From NCBI GenBank assembly GCA_025353725.1, contig JANXOF010000061.1, forward strand, positions 1-64,000: DNA of 64,000 bases, given 5' to 3'. The notes below the pieces were generated by a model. That model searched no databases, had not been told where the DNA came from, and saw only the letters and a program-made list of their open reading frames with translations. Every line of letters starts with the position of its first letter. Position 1 is the first letter of the stretch. The position numbers and the translations under genes were made by a program. Of this stretch, positions 50,771-58,447 are shown in pieces. The DNA is from Polyangiaceae bacterium (GTDB lineage Bacteria > Myxococcota_A > Polyangia > Polyangiales > Polyangiaceae).

Positions 50771-51024
50771 TCAATGCGCTCGCCGAAGCGACCGCCGCTC
50801 GCGCGGGAGCCCGCACGACAAAGCTGCCAATTCAGCGGCTCTCTCCGAGCCGCCCGACGTTGGGCTCTCTTCCGTGTCGCCCGACGTGTAGCGGCCTGGT
50901 TTCAATTGGCTCGAGCTTTGGTCGGAGGTCGTGCTGCCACCTTCGTCGGGGGCCGCGCAGCCGGAGGCGAGCGCTAGGGTTACGACAAAAGCGGCGAGGG
51001 ACGAAAAATAGAAAGTGTTGTCAT
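50771..51024 (-). pseudogene. Small lipoprotein gene with a one-base frameshift in a T-run
   Basis: ATG 51024 is preceded by AAAGGAA, 9 bases upstream on the minus strand, a strong ribosome site. The frame reads MTTLSIF and then meets a run of five T (51004-51008 as A on the plus strand). One extra T would continue it into SSLAAFVVTLALASGCAAP, a perfect lipobox with Cys about residue 22, and on through EGGSTTSDQSSSQLKPGRY to a stop at 50771. The product would be an 84-residue lipoprotein with an acidic/Ser-rich mature part. Either the gene is inactivated or the base is missing from the consensus; homopolymer length is the usual error. Confidence 0.6.
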
Positions 51025-51257
51025 GGCGGTAACGTTCCTTTCGGCGCGCCGTTTTGGCGTTGGCTTCGATGCAAACCCTGACTGCACGGGGCGTGCCCGT
51101 CGCACGTTTGGGTTCGATGTCGCCTCATGGCGGCATTGTCGGAGAAAGTCGTGGTGGATCTTGGTGTGCCGTAGATCGTGAGCGAATCGGAGCTGGTAAC
51201 CGCGCGCACCGGTTCGGCACGTCGACACGTTGATTGTTGATAGCCTCGGGGTTCGCC

Positions 51258-52829
51258 ATGGGGATTTGTCCGACGTGTCTCGTTACGTACCCGCCGTCGG
51301 TGCTTCACTGCGCGGAGGACGGTGCGCTCCTCGTGCCCGAGGAAACCTTCGCTCACGTCGATAGGGAGCTCGCACCCGGCGATTTGGTCAGTGAATACCA
51401 AATTGAGGGAAAGCTTGGGGAGGGTTCGTTCGGCACGGTGTTCCGAGCCGTACATCCTGTGATTGGCAAACACGCAGCAATCAAGGTGCTTGGGCGTCAG
51501 TTCTCGGCCAATCCGCAAATGGTGTCGCGCTTTATCGCGGAGGCGCGTGCTGTCAATCAGATAAGACACCGTAATATTATCGATATCTTTGCGTTCGGTC
51601 AGCTGCCCGATGGTCGGCAGTATTACCTCATGGAACTTTTGGAGGGAATGCCGTTCGACCAATATATCAAGGCGAAAACGCGATTGACACTCGCCGAAGC
51701 CGCTCCGATTTTGCGCGGCGTGACGCGCGCGCTCGACGCCGCCCACGGCAAAGGCATTCTCCATCGCGACTTGAAGCCGGAGAATGTCTTTCTCGTGTTC
51801 GACGAGGACGGCGGAGTCGAAGCGAAGCTCCTCGACTTTGGGCTCGTGAAGCTCCTCACGGACGGCAGCGCGGGGGGCCAACACAAGACGAAGACAGGCA
51901 CGCCGATGGGCACGCCGTACTACATGTCGCCCGAGCAGTGCCGCGGCAAGGAAGTTGACTGCCGCACAGACGTCTACGCCTTCGGTGCGCTCGTGTTCGA
52001 GGTACTCACCGGAAAGGTCCCCTACGACGGCGAATCCACGATGGATGTGTTGGTCAAACACATGAGCGCGCCGCCCCCGCACGCCTCGCACGTCTGCCCC
52101 GATGTGCCCGCGGAACTCGACGAGCCGATTCGGCGGATGCTCGCGAAAGAGCCCGCGGAACGGCCGTCGTCCGTGGGCGAGGCCTTCGAGTCGTTGGTGG
52201 TCGCAGGAACGGGGGACAAAGCCCTTACGGCGAGTTCGCTTGGTCCTCTTCCTTTGATGCGCGCAGATGCGGAGGCGTCGGCGAAAAGTAGTACGCTAAC
52301 CGCCTCTGCGGCCGACGTTGCGCCGTCCCGTTTACGATGGCGCGGCAGCGTGCTTTTCGTCGCGGCGCTCTCACTTCTGGTCGGCGGAGTGGGAGTCGCC
52401 GTCATGGCCAAGGGAGCCTTTTCCGCGCGTCCGCAGCGGGCGACGGTCTCGCCCTCCGCGACGCCGCTCGTAGTGGCGGCCCTGCCAAGTACGCAACCCG
52501 CGCAAACCCCTAGCCCGCCGAAGGAAACCGACCTCCGCGTGGAGGTTCGCCTCGAGGGCGCTCCTACGGGAGCTCTCGTGCGTCGGGAGGGACGCGACTT
52601 GGGTGTCGTTCCTGGTCCATTCAAGCTTGATTCCGGGGTTCCCGTGACCCTCACGATCTTAGCAAAGGGCTACAAGACGCGTGAAATTACGCTTACGCCC
52701 ACGACAAATGCCACGATGAACGTCGTTATGGATCGGCAATTGGCGACTCCGCCAGTCAAGAATAGCGGGAGCGGTAAGGGTAAGATCTCGTCGGAGCTCG
52801 AGGGTTTTGATTCAGCTGGTAAGCCATGA
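51258..52829 (+). CDS. Hanks-type serine/threonine protein kinase with PEGA domain
   Basis: The 523-residue protein begins with a zinc-ribbon-like N-terminus (CPTCLVTYPPSVLHCAEDG). The kinase domain (about 45-315) contains GEGSFGTVFRAVH, AAIKVLGRQFS (Lys), ILHRDLKPENVFLV (catalytic loop), KLLDFGLVKL, and MGTPYYMSPEQCRGKEVD. A membrane segment FVAALSLLVGGVGVAVMA lies at about 370-388, then a Pro/Thr linker and a C-terminal PEGA domain (LEGAPTGALVRREGRDLGVV) at about 425-500. It is a membrane kinase with an extracytoplasmic sensor. It overlaps the FG-GAP gene by 4 bases (ATGA), and the third gene also overlaps, which indicates one coupled operon. Confidence 0.9.
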   Translation: MGICPTCLVTYPPSVLHCAEDGALLVPEETFAHVDRELAPGDLVSEYQIEGKLGEGSFGTVFRAVHPVIGKHAAIKVLGRQFSANPQMVSRFIAEARAVNQIRHRNIIDIFAFGQLPDGRQYYLMELLEGMPFDQYIKAKTRLTLAEAAPILRGVTRALDAAHGKGILHRDLKPENVFLVFDEDGGVEAKLLDFGLVKLLTDGSAGGQHKTKTGTPMGTPYYMSPEQCRGKEVDCRTDVYAFGALVFEVLTGKVPYDGESTMDVLVKHMSAPPPHASHVCPDVPAELDEPIRRMLAKEPAERPSSVGEAFESLVVAGTGDKALTASSLGPLPLMRADAEASAKSSTLTASAADVAPSRLRWRGSVLFVAALSLLVGGVGVAVMAKGAFSARPQRATVSPSATPLVVAALPSTQPAQTPSPPKETDLRVEVRLEGAPTGALVRREGRDLGVVPGPFKLDSGVPVTLTILAKGYKTREITLTPTTNATMNVVMDRQLATPPVKNSGSGKGKISSELEGFDSAGKP

Positions 52830-55582
52830 GAACGAAAACGAGAATGAAAGCGCGCTTACGACCTCTTTATCTTGCCGTCGCGGCACTTTTTTTCAACTGC
52901 GCCACGCTCGAGTCGATTCCTTCCGGTACGTGTGGAAACGGCGTGGTCGACGCGACGGAGGATTGCGACACCTTCCCCGCGGCCCGGACCGCCCTCTGCG
53001 GCGGCCCGTCGGAGGGCGCCGCTGCGTGTCGACTGCATTGCGGAAAGCAGGCGAGCGGCGACACGCTTGCTTGCCCTGACGGTTGGGGCTGCGGCGTCAG
53101 CGGTGTGTGTCGCGCCCCGACGGGTACGTTTGCGACGTCGCTTCCTGCCGTATCTGCGGGTTTAACAGACCTCGCTGTGGGTGATTTCGACGGTGATGGT
53201 CGTCAGGACATCCTCGGTTCGACCCCGCGTACCGACGAAAACGCCAGCCGCGTGCGCGTTCACTATTTTGATGATGTCGCGGGCCTCGCTCAAGTGGTGC
53301 CCTTGCCGTCGCAGCTAATTTCGCCGATTGTCCTCGACTTCGATCACGACGGGCGCGACGACATCGCGTTTGGCCTTGGCATTGGGTCCGGGCCAGGAGG
53401 TCTTGGTGTTGTTACCGGTCTTGCGAATCGAGATTTTCGCTCGGTCCTCTTTCCAGGGGTGACCGCGGAGACAGCGGAGGTAATACCTATCTCGGTGCGC
53501 GCGTCGAGCACGCAGCTTATGCCCAATGGCAGGCAGAGTGAAATCCTCCTCTTCGGTAGGAGCGCCTCGGGCGCCGCGCTCACAAGTCTCGACGCCGAAG
53601 CGGGCCGCAACGACAAGTTGTTGAATCGCGTAGTTCCAGTCAGTTCCGAGGCTGTTGTCGGCCGGCCGATCGCGGCAAGGCTTTTCGACGCCGAGCCTCT
53701 TTCCACATGTGGAGAGATCGCGATGGCCGTTGAAGCCGCTTCCGAATCGCTGGTCTATGTCTTGTCGCCGTGCACGATTGGCGACCCCAGCTCACAAGTC
53801 ATCAAGTGGGAAGGCACAGCGGCCCGGGGCTTGGTAAAGCTCAAGGTCCCGAGCCATCTTAAACCGAACGGTCTTTTTCTTGTCGATTTTAACTTTGACG
53901 ATCACATCGACATTGTCGTGAGTACAGACGTCGGTCTCTACGTAACCCTCAACACGGGCTCTGCCTTTAGTACAGGGTTTACACCCGTTGACCTCCAGGC
54001 TGAAGTGGCGAACGCAACACTGCGCGGCATCGCTGATCTTAACGCCGACCATATCGTCGACTATGTCTCCGACGGCGTCATCTTTCTAAGTACCAAAAAA
54101 TCAAATCCGTCCGATGCCGGAAGCGCGGATGCGGCGACTGACGGCGGCGGTTCAAGCTCAACGTATAAAATCGCCGCATTTGCGGCTGCTGGCGGCTGGT
54201 CCGATGCTGTGATTGGCAAGTTCAATGGCGACGAATTTTTAGACGTTGCGACGACGCGCGCAGATTCACCCGACGTCACGATCTTCGCAGGTTCGAGGTC
54301 GTCTGCGTTCACGCCCTTTACGGTGCCGACAGAAACTGCGGTCGAGCAAATCGTCAAAGGCGACTTTGACGGCGATCAGGTGAGCGACCTTGCCATCGCG
54401 GAGGCTACTAGCGTGGCAGGAACGTCGGATTTAGCCATCGCCTATGGGCGGGCCATCGGTGGTCCGGAGCCTGCTCGCGTTGTGGGGAGCGTGGCGCAAC
54501 CCCAGTCGATGTTCGCCGTTCGTAATGAAGGAGGCGCCTTTGACGACCTCGGGCTGTATGCCTTCGGAGCAAAGCTCGCGAGTGGACTGCGGCCCACAGC
54601 CGTGACGTTCGTGGGAGGCTCGGGAGACCGCCAAACCCTCGCGCCGCTCCTCTATCTCGATCGTGCGTCGACTGCCCCCGCGCTCAACTATGCGAAGTCG
54701 CGCCAATGGGTTCCGGGTTCTCTCGTCGCCGGTCACTTTCATACGGCAAATCTGACCGATGTGTTTGCCTCTGCGCTCGCCTATGACGGACCGCGCACAG
54801 GCGCAAATTCGGATGCAACGTCCGCGGGGTCTTGGGAGGCGCTTGCAGATCCTAAGGCGCAAGGGGGCCTCAGAGACCCCGTTCAGCTGAAGGCTCTAGG
54901 AGAGCCGCTTCAAGTCGCGTCGCTGCAAGGCCTCGCGCGAAACCTGGCGTTCGCGAAAGGTGACCTCGACAACGCCGACGACAAGCTCGACGAAATCGTT
55001 CTCGTGACGAATGAAAGGGGCGGTAGCGGCTCGTCTCTACGTGTGGTGCGCCGCTCGCCCGGTGCCGCGCCACCCGTGCCGACGATGCTTCCGGACGCCA
55101 TTCCTCCGGGGGCGAAACTCGAACTCTTTGACGTCGACGGCGATGGCTTCCGCGACCTCGTCGGAATGTTTGGCCCAAAAGACAGTGTGCAGGTGCAGGT
55201 GCGGCTGAACGACGGGAAAGGCAACTTTGGCGCCGTTGGGGTTTCCGTGTCGTTAGTCGCCCCCGCGGGCGCGCCGGCGGCGACTCAAAACGCGAAAGCG
55301 TTCGCGGCCATCACCGTGGGGGGCGCGCCCGCGATAGGGTCAGGGCGCCTCTCCCGTTCGCTTGCGATCGTCACCGCACGCGGCCTATGGCTCGCGGCGT
55401 TGCGAAGCGACAAGAGCGCCTTTGACGCGATCGACCTTACAGCCAAATTCGGTACGGCGGGCCTGCGCGCGGCGACCGGCGTAGCGGCGGGCGATTTCAA
55501 TGGCGACGGCGTCGAGGACCTTGCCGTCGCCGACGATGGCGCGCTCCGGGTAATGCTTCAATTGCCTGCGAGGTCACGATGA
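52826..55582 (+). CDS. FG-GAP/VCBS-repeat lipoprotein
   Basis: The 918-residue protein has lipobox AVAALFFNCATLES and a Cys-rich N-terminal module (GTCGNGVVDATEDCDTFP and GWGCGVSGVC). At least six FG-GAP/VCBS beta-propeller blades with calcium-loop motifs follow: AVGDFDGDGRQDILGS, LDFDHDGRDDIAF, VDFNFDDHIDIVVS, ADLNADHIVDYV, GKFNGDEFLDVATTR, GDFDGDQVSDLAIAE and a last DFNGDGVEDLAVAD. It is a calcium-binding surface propeller that could act as the ligand-binding partner of the kinase encoded just before it. Both flanks overlap by 4 bases. Confidence 0.85.
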   Translation: MRTKTRMKARLRPLYLAVAALFFNCATLESIPSGTCGNGVVDATEDCDTFPAARTALCGGPSEGAAACRLHCGKQASGDTLACPDGWGCGVSGVCRAPTGTFATSLPAVSAGLTDLAVGDFDGDGRQDILGSTPRTDENASRVRVHYFDDVAGLAQVVPLPSQLISPIVLDFDHDGRDDIAFGLGIGSGPGGLGVVTGLANRDFRSVLFPGVTAETAEVIPISVRASSTQLMPNGRQSEILLFGRSASGAALTSLDAEAGRNDKLLNRVVPVSSEAVVGRPIAARLFDAEPLSTCGEIAMAVEAASESLVYVLSPCTIGDPSSQVIKWEGTAARGLVKLKVPSHLKPNGLFLVDFNFDDHIDIVVSTDVGLYVTLNTGSAFSTGFTPVDLQAEVANATLRGIADLNADHIVDYVSDGVIFLSTKKSNPSDAGSADAATDGGGSSSTYKIAAFAAAGGWSDAVIGKFNGDEFLDVATTRADSPDVTIFAGSRSSAFTPFTVPTETAVEQIVKGDFDGDQVSDLAIAEATSVAGTSDLAIAYGRAIGGPEPARVVGSVAQPQSMFAVRNEGGAFDDLGLYAFGAKLASGLRPTAVTFVGGSGDRQTLAPLLYLDRASTAPALNYAKSRQWVPGSLVAGHFHTANLTDVFASALAYDGPRTGANSDATSAGSWEALADPKAQGGLRDPVQLKALGEPLQVASLQGLARNLAFAKGDLDNADDKLDEIVLVTNERGGSGSSLRVVRRSPGAAPPVPTMLPDAIPPGAKLELFDVDGDGFRDLVGMFGPKDSVQVQVRLNDGKGNFGAVGVSVSLVAPAGAPAATQNAKAFAAITVGGAPAIGSGRLSRSLAIVTARGLWLAALRSDKSAFDAIDLTAKFGTAGLRAATGVAAGDFNGDGVEDLAVADDGALRVMLQLPARSR

Positions 55583-56865
55583 CACGGCGTTTTTCGCGCG
55601 CCTTCACCGTGGGCTCACGCGTGGCGGCGGTATTCGCGGTCGCGCTGCTTACTACCTTTCCACGCATCGCGGAGGCAAGTGAACCCACCGCCGACGCCGT
55701 CGAGCGCGCGCGGACGTTTTTCAACGCGGGCGCTCAAGCTTATTCGGCCGGTCGGTTCGGTGATGCGGTGCGTGCGTTCGACCACGCCTACGAACTTGCT
55801 CCTCGGTCTCCGCTTCTTTTTTCGATGGCGCAGGCCGAACGAAAGGAATTTCTCGTCAGCGCCGACGCTAGTTATCTGCGCCGTGCCGTGAATCACTACA
55901 AGTCCTACCTTGAGCAGGTCCCGAGTGGAGGGCGCCGCGCGGAGGCGACTGAGGCGAAAGCCGAGCTCGAGGCGAAGCTCGCGCGTCTCGACCCACAGCA
56001 ACTTGCTGTCGCGGCGGGGGTGACTCCAGAGGTCGACAAGCGAAGAGCGCGCATCACGGTGTACTCGGCGACGCTCGGCGCGCAGGGGTCGGTCGATAAC
56101 GGACCTCCTCAAGAACTCCCATACTTCGGTGATCTTGGCCCCGGCAAACATCGAGTCCGCGTGTTTGCCGAAGGCTACTTCGACGCCGAACGCGAGGTCT
56201 CCGGCGACAAGCCTGTCGACCAGCCCGTGGATCTCCCGCTCAAGGAGCGGCCCGCAATGGTGACGATTGTGCTCGAAACGTCGGCGGAAATCTTCGTCGA
56301 CGGGCGCGTCGTCGCTACCGCGCCCATTTCGCGGCCTATCGAAGTGACGTCCGGCGCGCACGTCTTGAGCGTTGTTGCCAATGGCAAAGACGCGGTCTCT
56401 CAAGACGTTCGCTTGATTCGTGGAAAGCCCTTTCGTTTTGCGCCGAAGCTCGTGACGAGCAGCCAGCGCTGGGGCGCCATCACCATGCTTGGCGCAGGCG
56501 CGGTGGGCGTGGTTTCGGGCGTCGTGTTCGGAGCGTTCGCGATAGGCCGGGAGAGCCGAGCTACCGCGATTGAAGACGCGCGAGGACTCGGCAATATCGA
56601 CGCGAGCGAGCTTGCTTCGCATAACCGCGCCATCGATCAACGCGACGCATTTCGGACGTTCGCGACCGTCGGGCTGTCAGCAGGGGCGGTTCTTGCCGTA
56701 GGGGGCGCCTTGCTCTTTGCGCTGGATAAACCAACGATCAACGTAGTGCCCCCGCGCGGCGTTGAGCCGTCGGTGAACCCGACGCCGAATCCGACCATCG
56801 ACCTTACGGCTTCTCCTCTCGTGGGCCCGAGTTTGTGGGGCGCCTCGATGTCCGCCGTCTTTTGA
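55579..56865 (+). CDS. TPR-like and PEGA-domain protein with C-terminal membrane segments
   Basis: The 428-residue protein has a signal sequence (VAAVFAVALLTTFPRIAEAS) and TPR-like repeats (about 40-120: FNAGAQAYSAGRFGDAVRAF, AVNHYKSYLEQVPSGGRR). Two PEGA-like beta-domains follow (GPGKHRVRVFAEGYFDAER and AEIFVDGRVVATAPISRPIEVTSG). Two membrane segments lie near 295-318 (MLGAGAVGVVSGVVFGAFAI) and 360-378 (LSAGAVLAVGGALLFAL). The C-terminus is Pro/Asn-rich. Its start overlaps the FG-GAP stop (ATGA). With the kinase and propeller it would form an envelope-sensing set; TPR-PEGA proteins of this type are abundant in Polyangia. Confidence 0.75.
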   Translation: MTRRFSRAFTVGSRVAAVFAVALLTTFPRIAEASEPTADAVERARTFFNAGAQAYSAGRFGDAVRAFDHAYELAPRSPLLFSMAQAERKEFLVSADASYLRRAVNHYKSYLEQVPSGGRRAEATEAKAELEAKLARLDPQQLAVAAGVTPEVDKRRARITVYSATLGAQGSVDNGPPQELPYFGDLGPGKHRVRVFAEGYFDAEREVSGDKPVDQPVDLPLKERPAMVTIVLETSAEIFVDGRVVATAPISRPIEVTSGAHVLSVVANGKDAVSQDVRLIRGKPFRFAPKLVTSSQRWGAITMLGAGAVGVVSGVVFGAFAIGRESRATAIEDARGLGNIDASELASHNRAIDQRDAFRTFATVGLSAGAVLAVGGALLFALDKPTINVVPPRGVEPSVNPTPNPTIDLTASPLVGPSLWGASMSAVF

Positions 56866-56889
56866 GAAGACCTTCGAGGCGCAGTACGC

Positions 56890-57156
56890 TCACCTCGACG
56901 ATGCCGGCAAGGGGAGCAGTTCCGGTGCCGTCACGAAGTCTCGCGAGTTCGGCTCGAGGAACTCCACCGAGGATGCGGGCGCTAGGCTCGAGGGCCGCAC
57001 AATAAAATAGTGCCTGCGGATCGCATACGCCGAAGCGACAATGGCAACCGAGCCGAGGAGGAAGGTGCGGACCATCACGAAAAACGGCATGCGAGGGCGC
57101 TCGACCGGCCGTTTACGATCGATGCTCCGCGCCCTTCTGCCGATCCTAAGCGCCAT
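56890..57156 (-). CDS. Small single-span membrane protein
   Basis: An 88-residue frame from ATG 57156 (GAGG 9 bases upstream) has a basic N-terminus (RIGRRARSIDRKRPVERPR), one membrane segment FFVMVRTFLLGSVAIVASAYA and a soluble tail SSVEFLEPNSRDFVTAPELL. The basic-inside rule and composition favour a real gene. A later ATG (57090) would leave 66 residues. It lies 43 bases downstream of the phosphoesterase on the same strand. No family is recognised. Confidence 0.4.
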   Translation of the reverse strand: MALRIGRRARSIDRKRPVERPRMPFFVMVRTFLLGSVAIVASAYAIRRHYFIVRPSSLAPASSVEFLEPNSRDFVTAPELLPLPASSR

Positions 57157-57199
57157 CGCACACGGCCTCTTTGGTGCGCATGGCCGAGACGTTACGGCA

Positions 57200-58240
57200 T
57201 CACGGTGCCGCAGAAAAGAGATCGACGAGATTCGTCGCGTTCGCGGCGTCCCGTAGCTTGGGCAACCCGAAAATATCCTCAACCGTTCGGAGGGTGGAAC
57301 TGTGTGTGTATCGCACATTGCTCGAGTGACCCTTGGCGGCGAAAGGTGAGAGCAGGATCATCCCAATCGGATGGTCGCCACCTTCGCTCTCATCCCACGT
57401 AATAAAGAGAGATCCGTCGCGCTTGAACCGCGCTGATGCAAGAATTTGCGGCACGACGTTGGCAAGCCAGTCATCGCTCGCCTTGATCAAGTTCGAGGGA
57501 CAGCCCGAAGCTCCGTGCATGTCGTTGCAAAGGTTTGGAACAATGAAGTTGTAGTCGGCGGGTCGGTCCGCCGCGAGATCTCGCGAGAGCTCCGTCAGCG
57601 GTCGAACGTTCGCCGCACACCCGGCGTTCGCCGCGGACGGCGGACTGCCGCTTACGTCTTGAAAAAACACCATGGGATTGTGCTTCGGCGCATAGAGCCC
57701 AGAACGAGCGATGGGGCACGTGTCGGGTGCGATGCCTTCCTGATACGAGCGCCATGTCTTTCCCGCACGTTCGAGCTGCGCGCTGAGGTGGTCTGTTCCG
57801 GCAGGAATCGAGTGTCTCGCGCTCGGGTCGGCGTCCGTCGTCATGCCGAGGCTGTCACCGGCCTCGAGCCAGATGTAATTCGGCTCGCTCGGATGAAGGC
57901 CTGGCGGATTGAAGTACTGCTCGGCATGAGACCCTTGCGTCAGTAACGTGCCGTTCAAGTACGGCGCGGAGGCGTTCCCTTTGATCTGCGACCAATTGTG
58001 ATTCTCGAGAAGAATCATGAATACCGTTTTGACGGCGGGGAGCGCCCGAGAGCTCGTTGGGGTCGCGTTGCCACTCTCGGGGGTCGCCAAGCTTTGAGCC
58101 GCAGCGCTCACTGTTCCCCCAGAATCGCTGGAGGCGGAGACTGAGCATGCTGCCGCTCCAACGAGCACGAGTCCGAGTGCGAGTCCGAAACCGAGCGAAG
58201 AGGCGAATGACACGTGACCAGGCATCGAGCAAAACCGCAT
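57200..58240 (-). CDS. Secreted phosphoesterase-family lipoprotein (PF04185-like)
   Basis: The 346-residue protein starts at ATG 58240, with lipobox LGLVLVGAAACSVS. The domain has VKTVFMILLENHNWSQIKGN (the family start MxENxS/H), WRSYQEGIAPDTC, HNPMVFFQDV, and FIVPNLCNDMHG. SLFITWDESEGG carries the catalytic-metal acidic residues, followed by VRYTHSSTLRTVEDIFGL (THxSxxR). Acid-phosphatase and phospholipase-C-like members of this group cleave phosphodiesters or phosphomonoesters outside the cytosol. The LENHNWS block replaces ENRSFD of the phospholipase C branch, so the AcpA/phosphatase side is more likely. Confidence 0.85.
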   Translation of the reverse strand: MRFCSMPGHVSFASSLGFGLALGLVLVGAAACSVSASSDSGGTVSAAAQSLATPESGNATPTSSRALPAVKTVFMILLENHNWSQIKGNASAPYLNGTLLTQGSHAEQYFNPPGLHPSEPNYIWLEAGDSLGMTTDADPSARHSIPAGTDHLSAQLERAGKTWRSYQEGIAPDTCPIARSGLYAPKHNPMVFFQDVSGSPPSAANAGCAANVRPLTELSRDLAADRPADYNFIVPNLCNDMHGASGCPSNLIKASDDWLANVVPQILASARFKRDGSLFITWDESEGGDHPIGMILLSPFAAKGHSSNVRYTHSSTLRTVEDIFGLPKLRDAANATNLVDLFSAAP

Positions 58241-58447
58241 ATGTCGGACTCCTTGAAGCAGGGGTAGCCCGCGGACACTGGATCCGTTCATCGCTCGAGT
58301 CGCGCTAAATTTAAGCCAAAATTCAAACAAATGAAGCACAAGTAGCGACATTGCCTGACCTTTGGCTACCTGCGGCTTCTGGACCGTTCGCGTCGAGTGG
58401 CGGGCGGGGTCGCGGCGTGTGTTAAACCACGCTAGAGAGGTCGAATC

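Noticed and set aside
55615-56640. Minus-strand frame of 341 codons
   Set aside because: Antisense to the TPR/PEGA gene; no recognisable motif.
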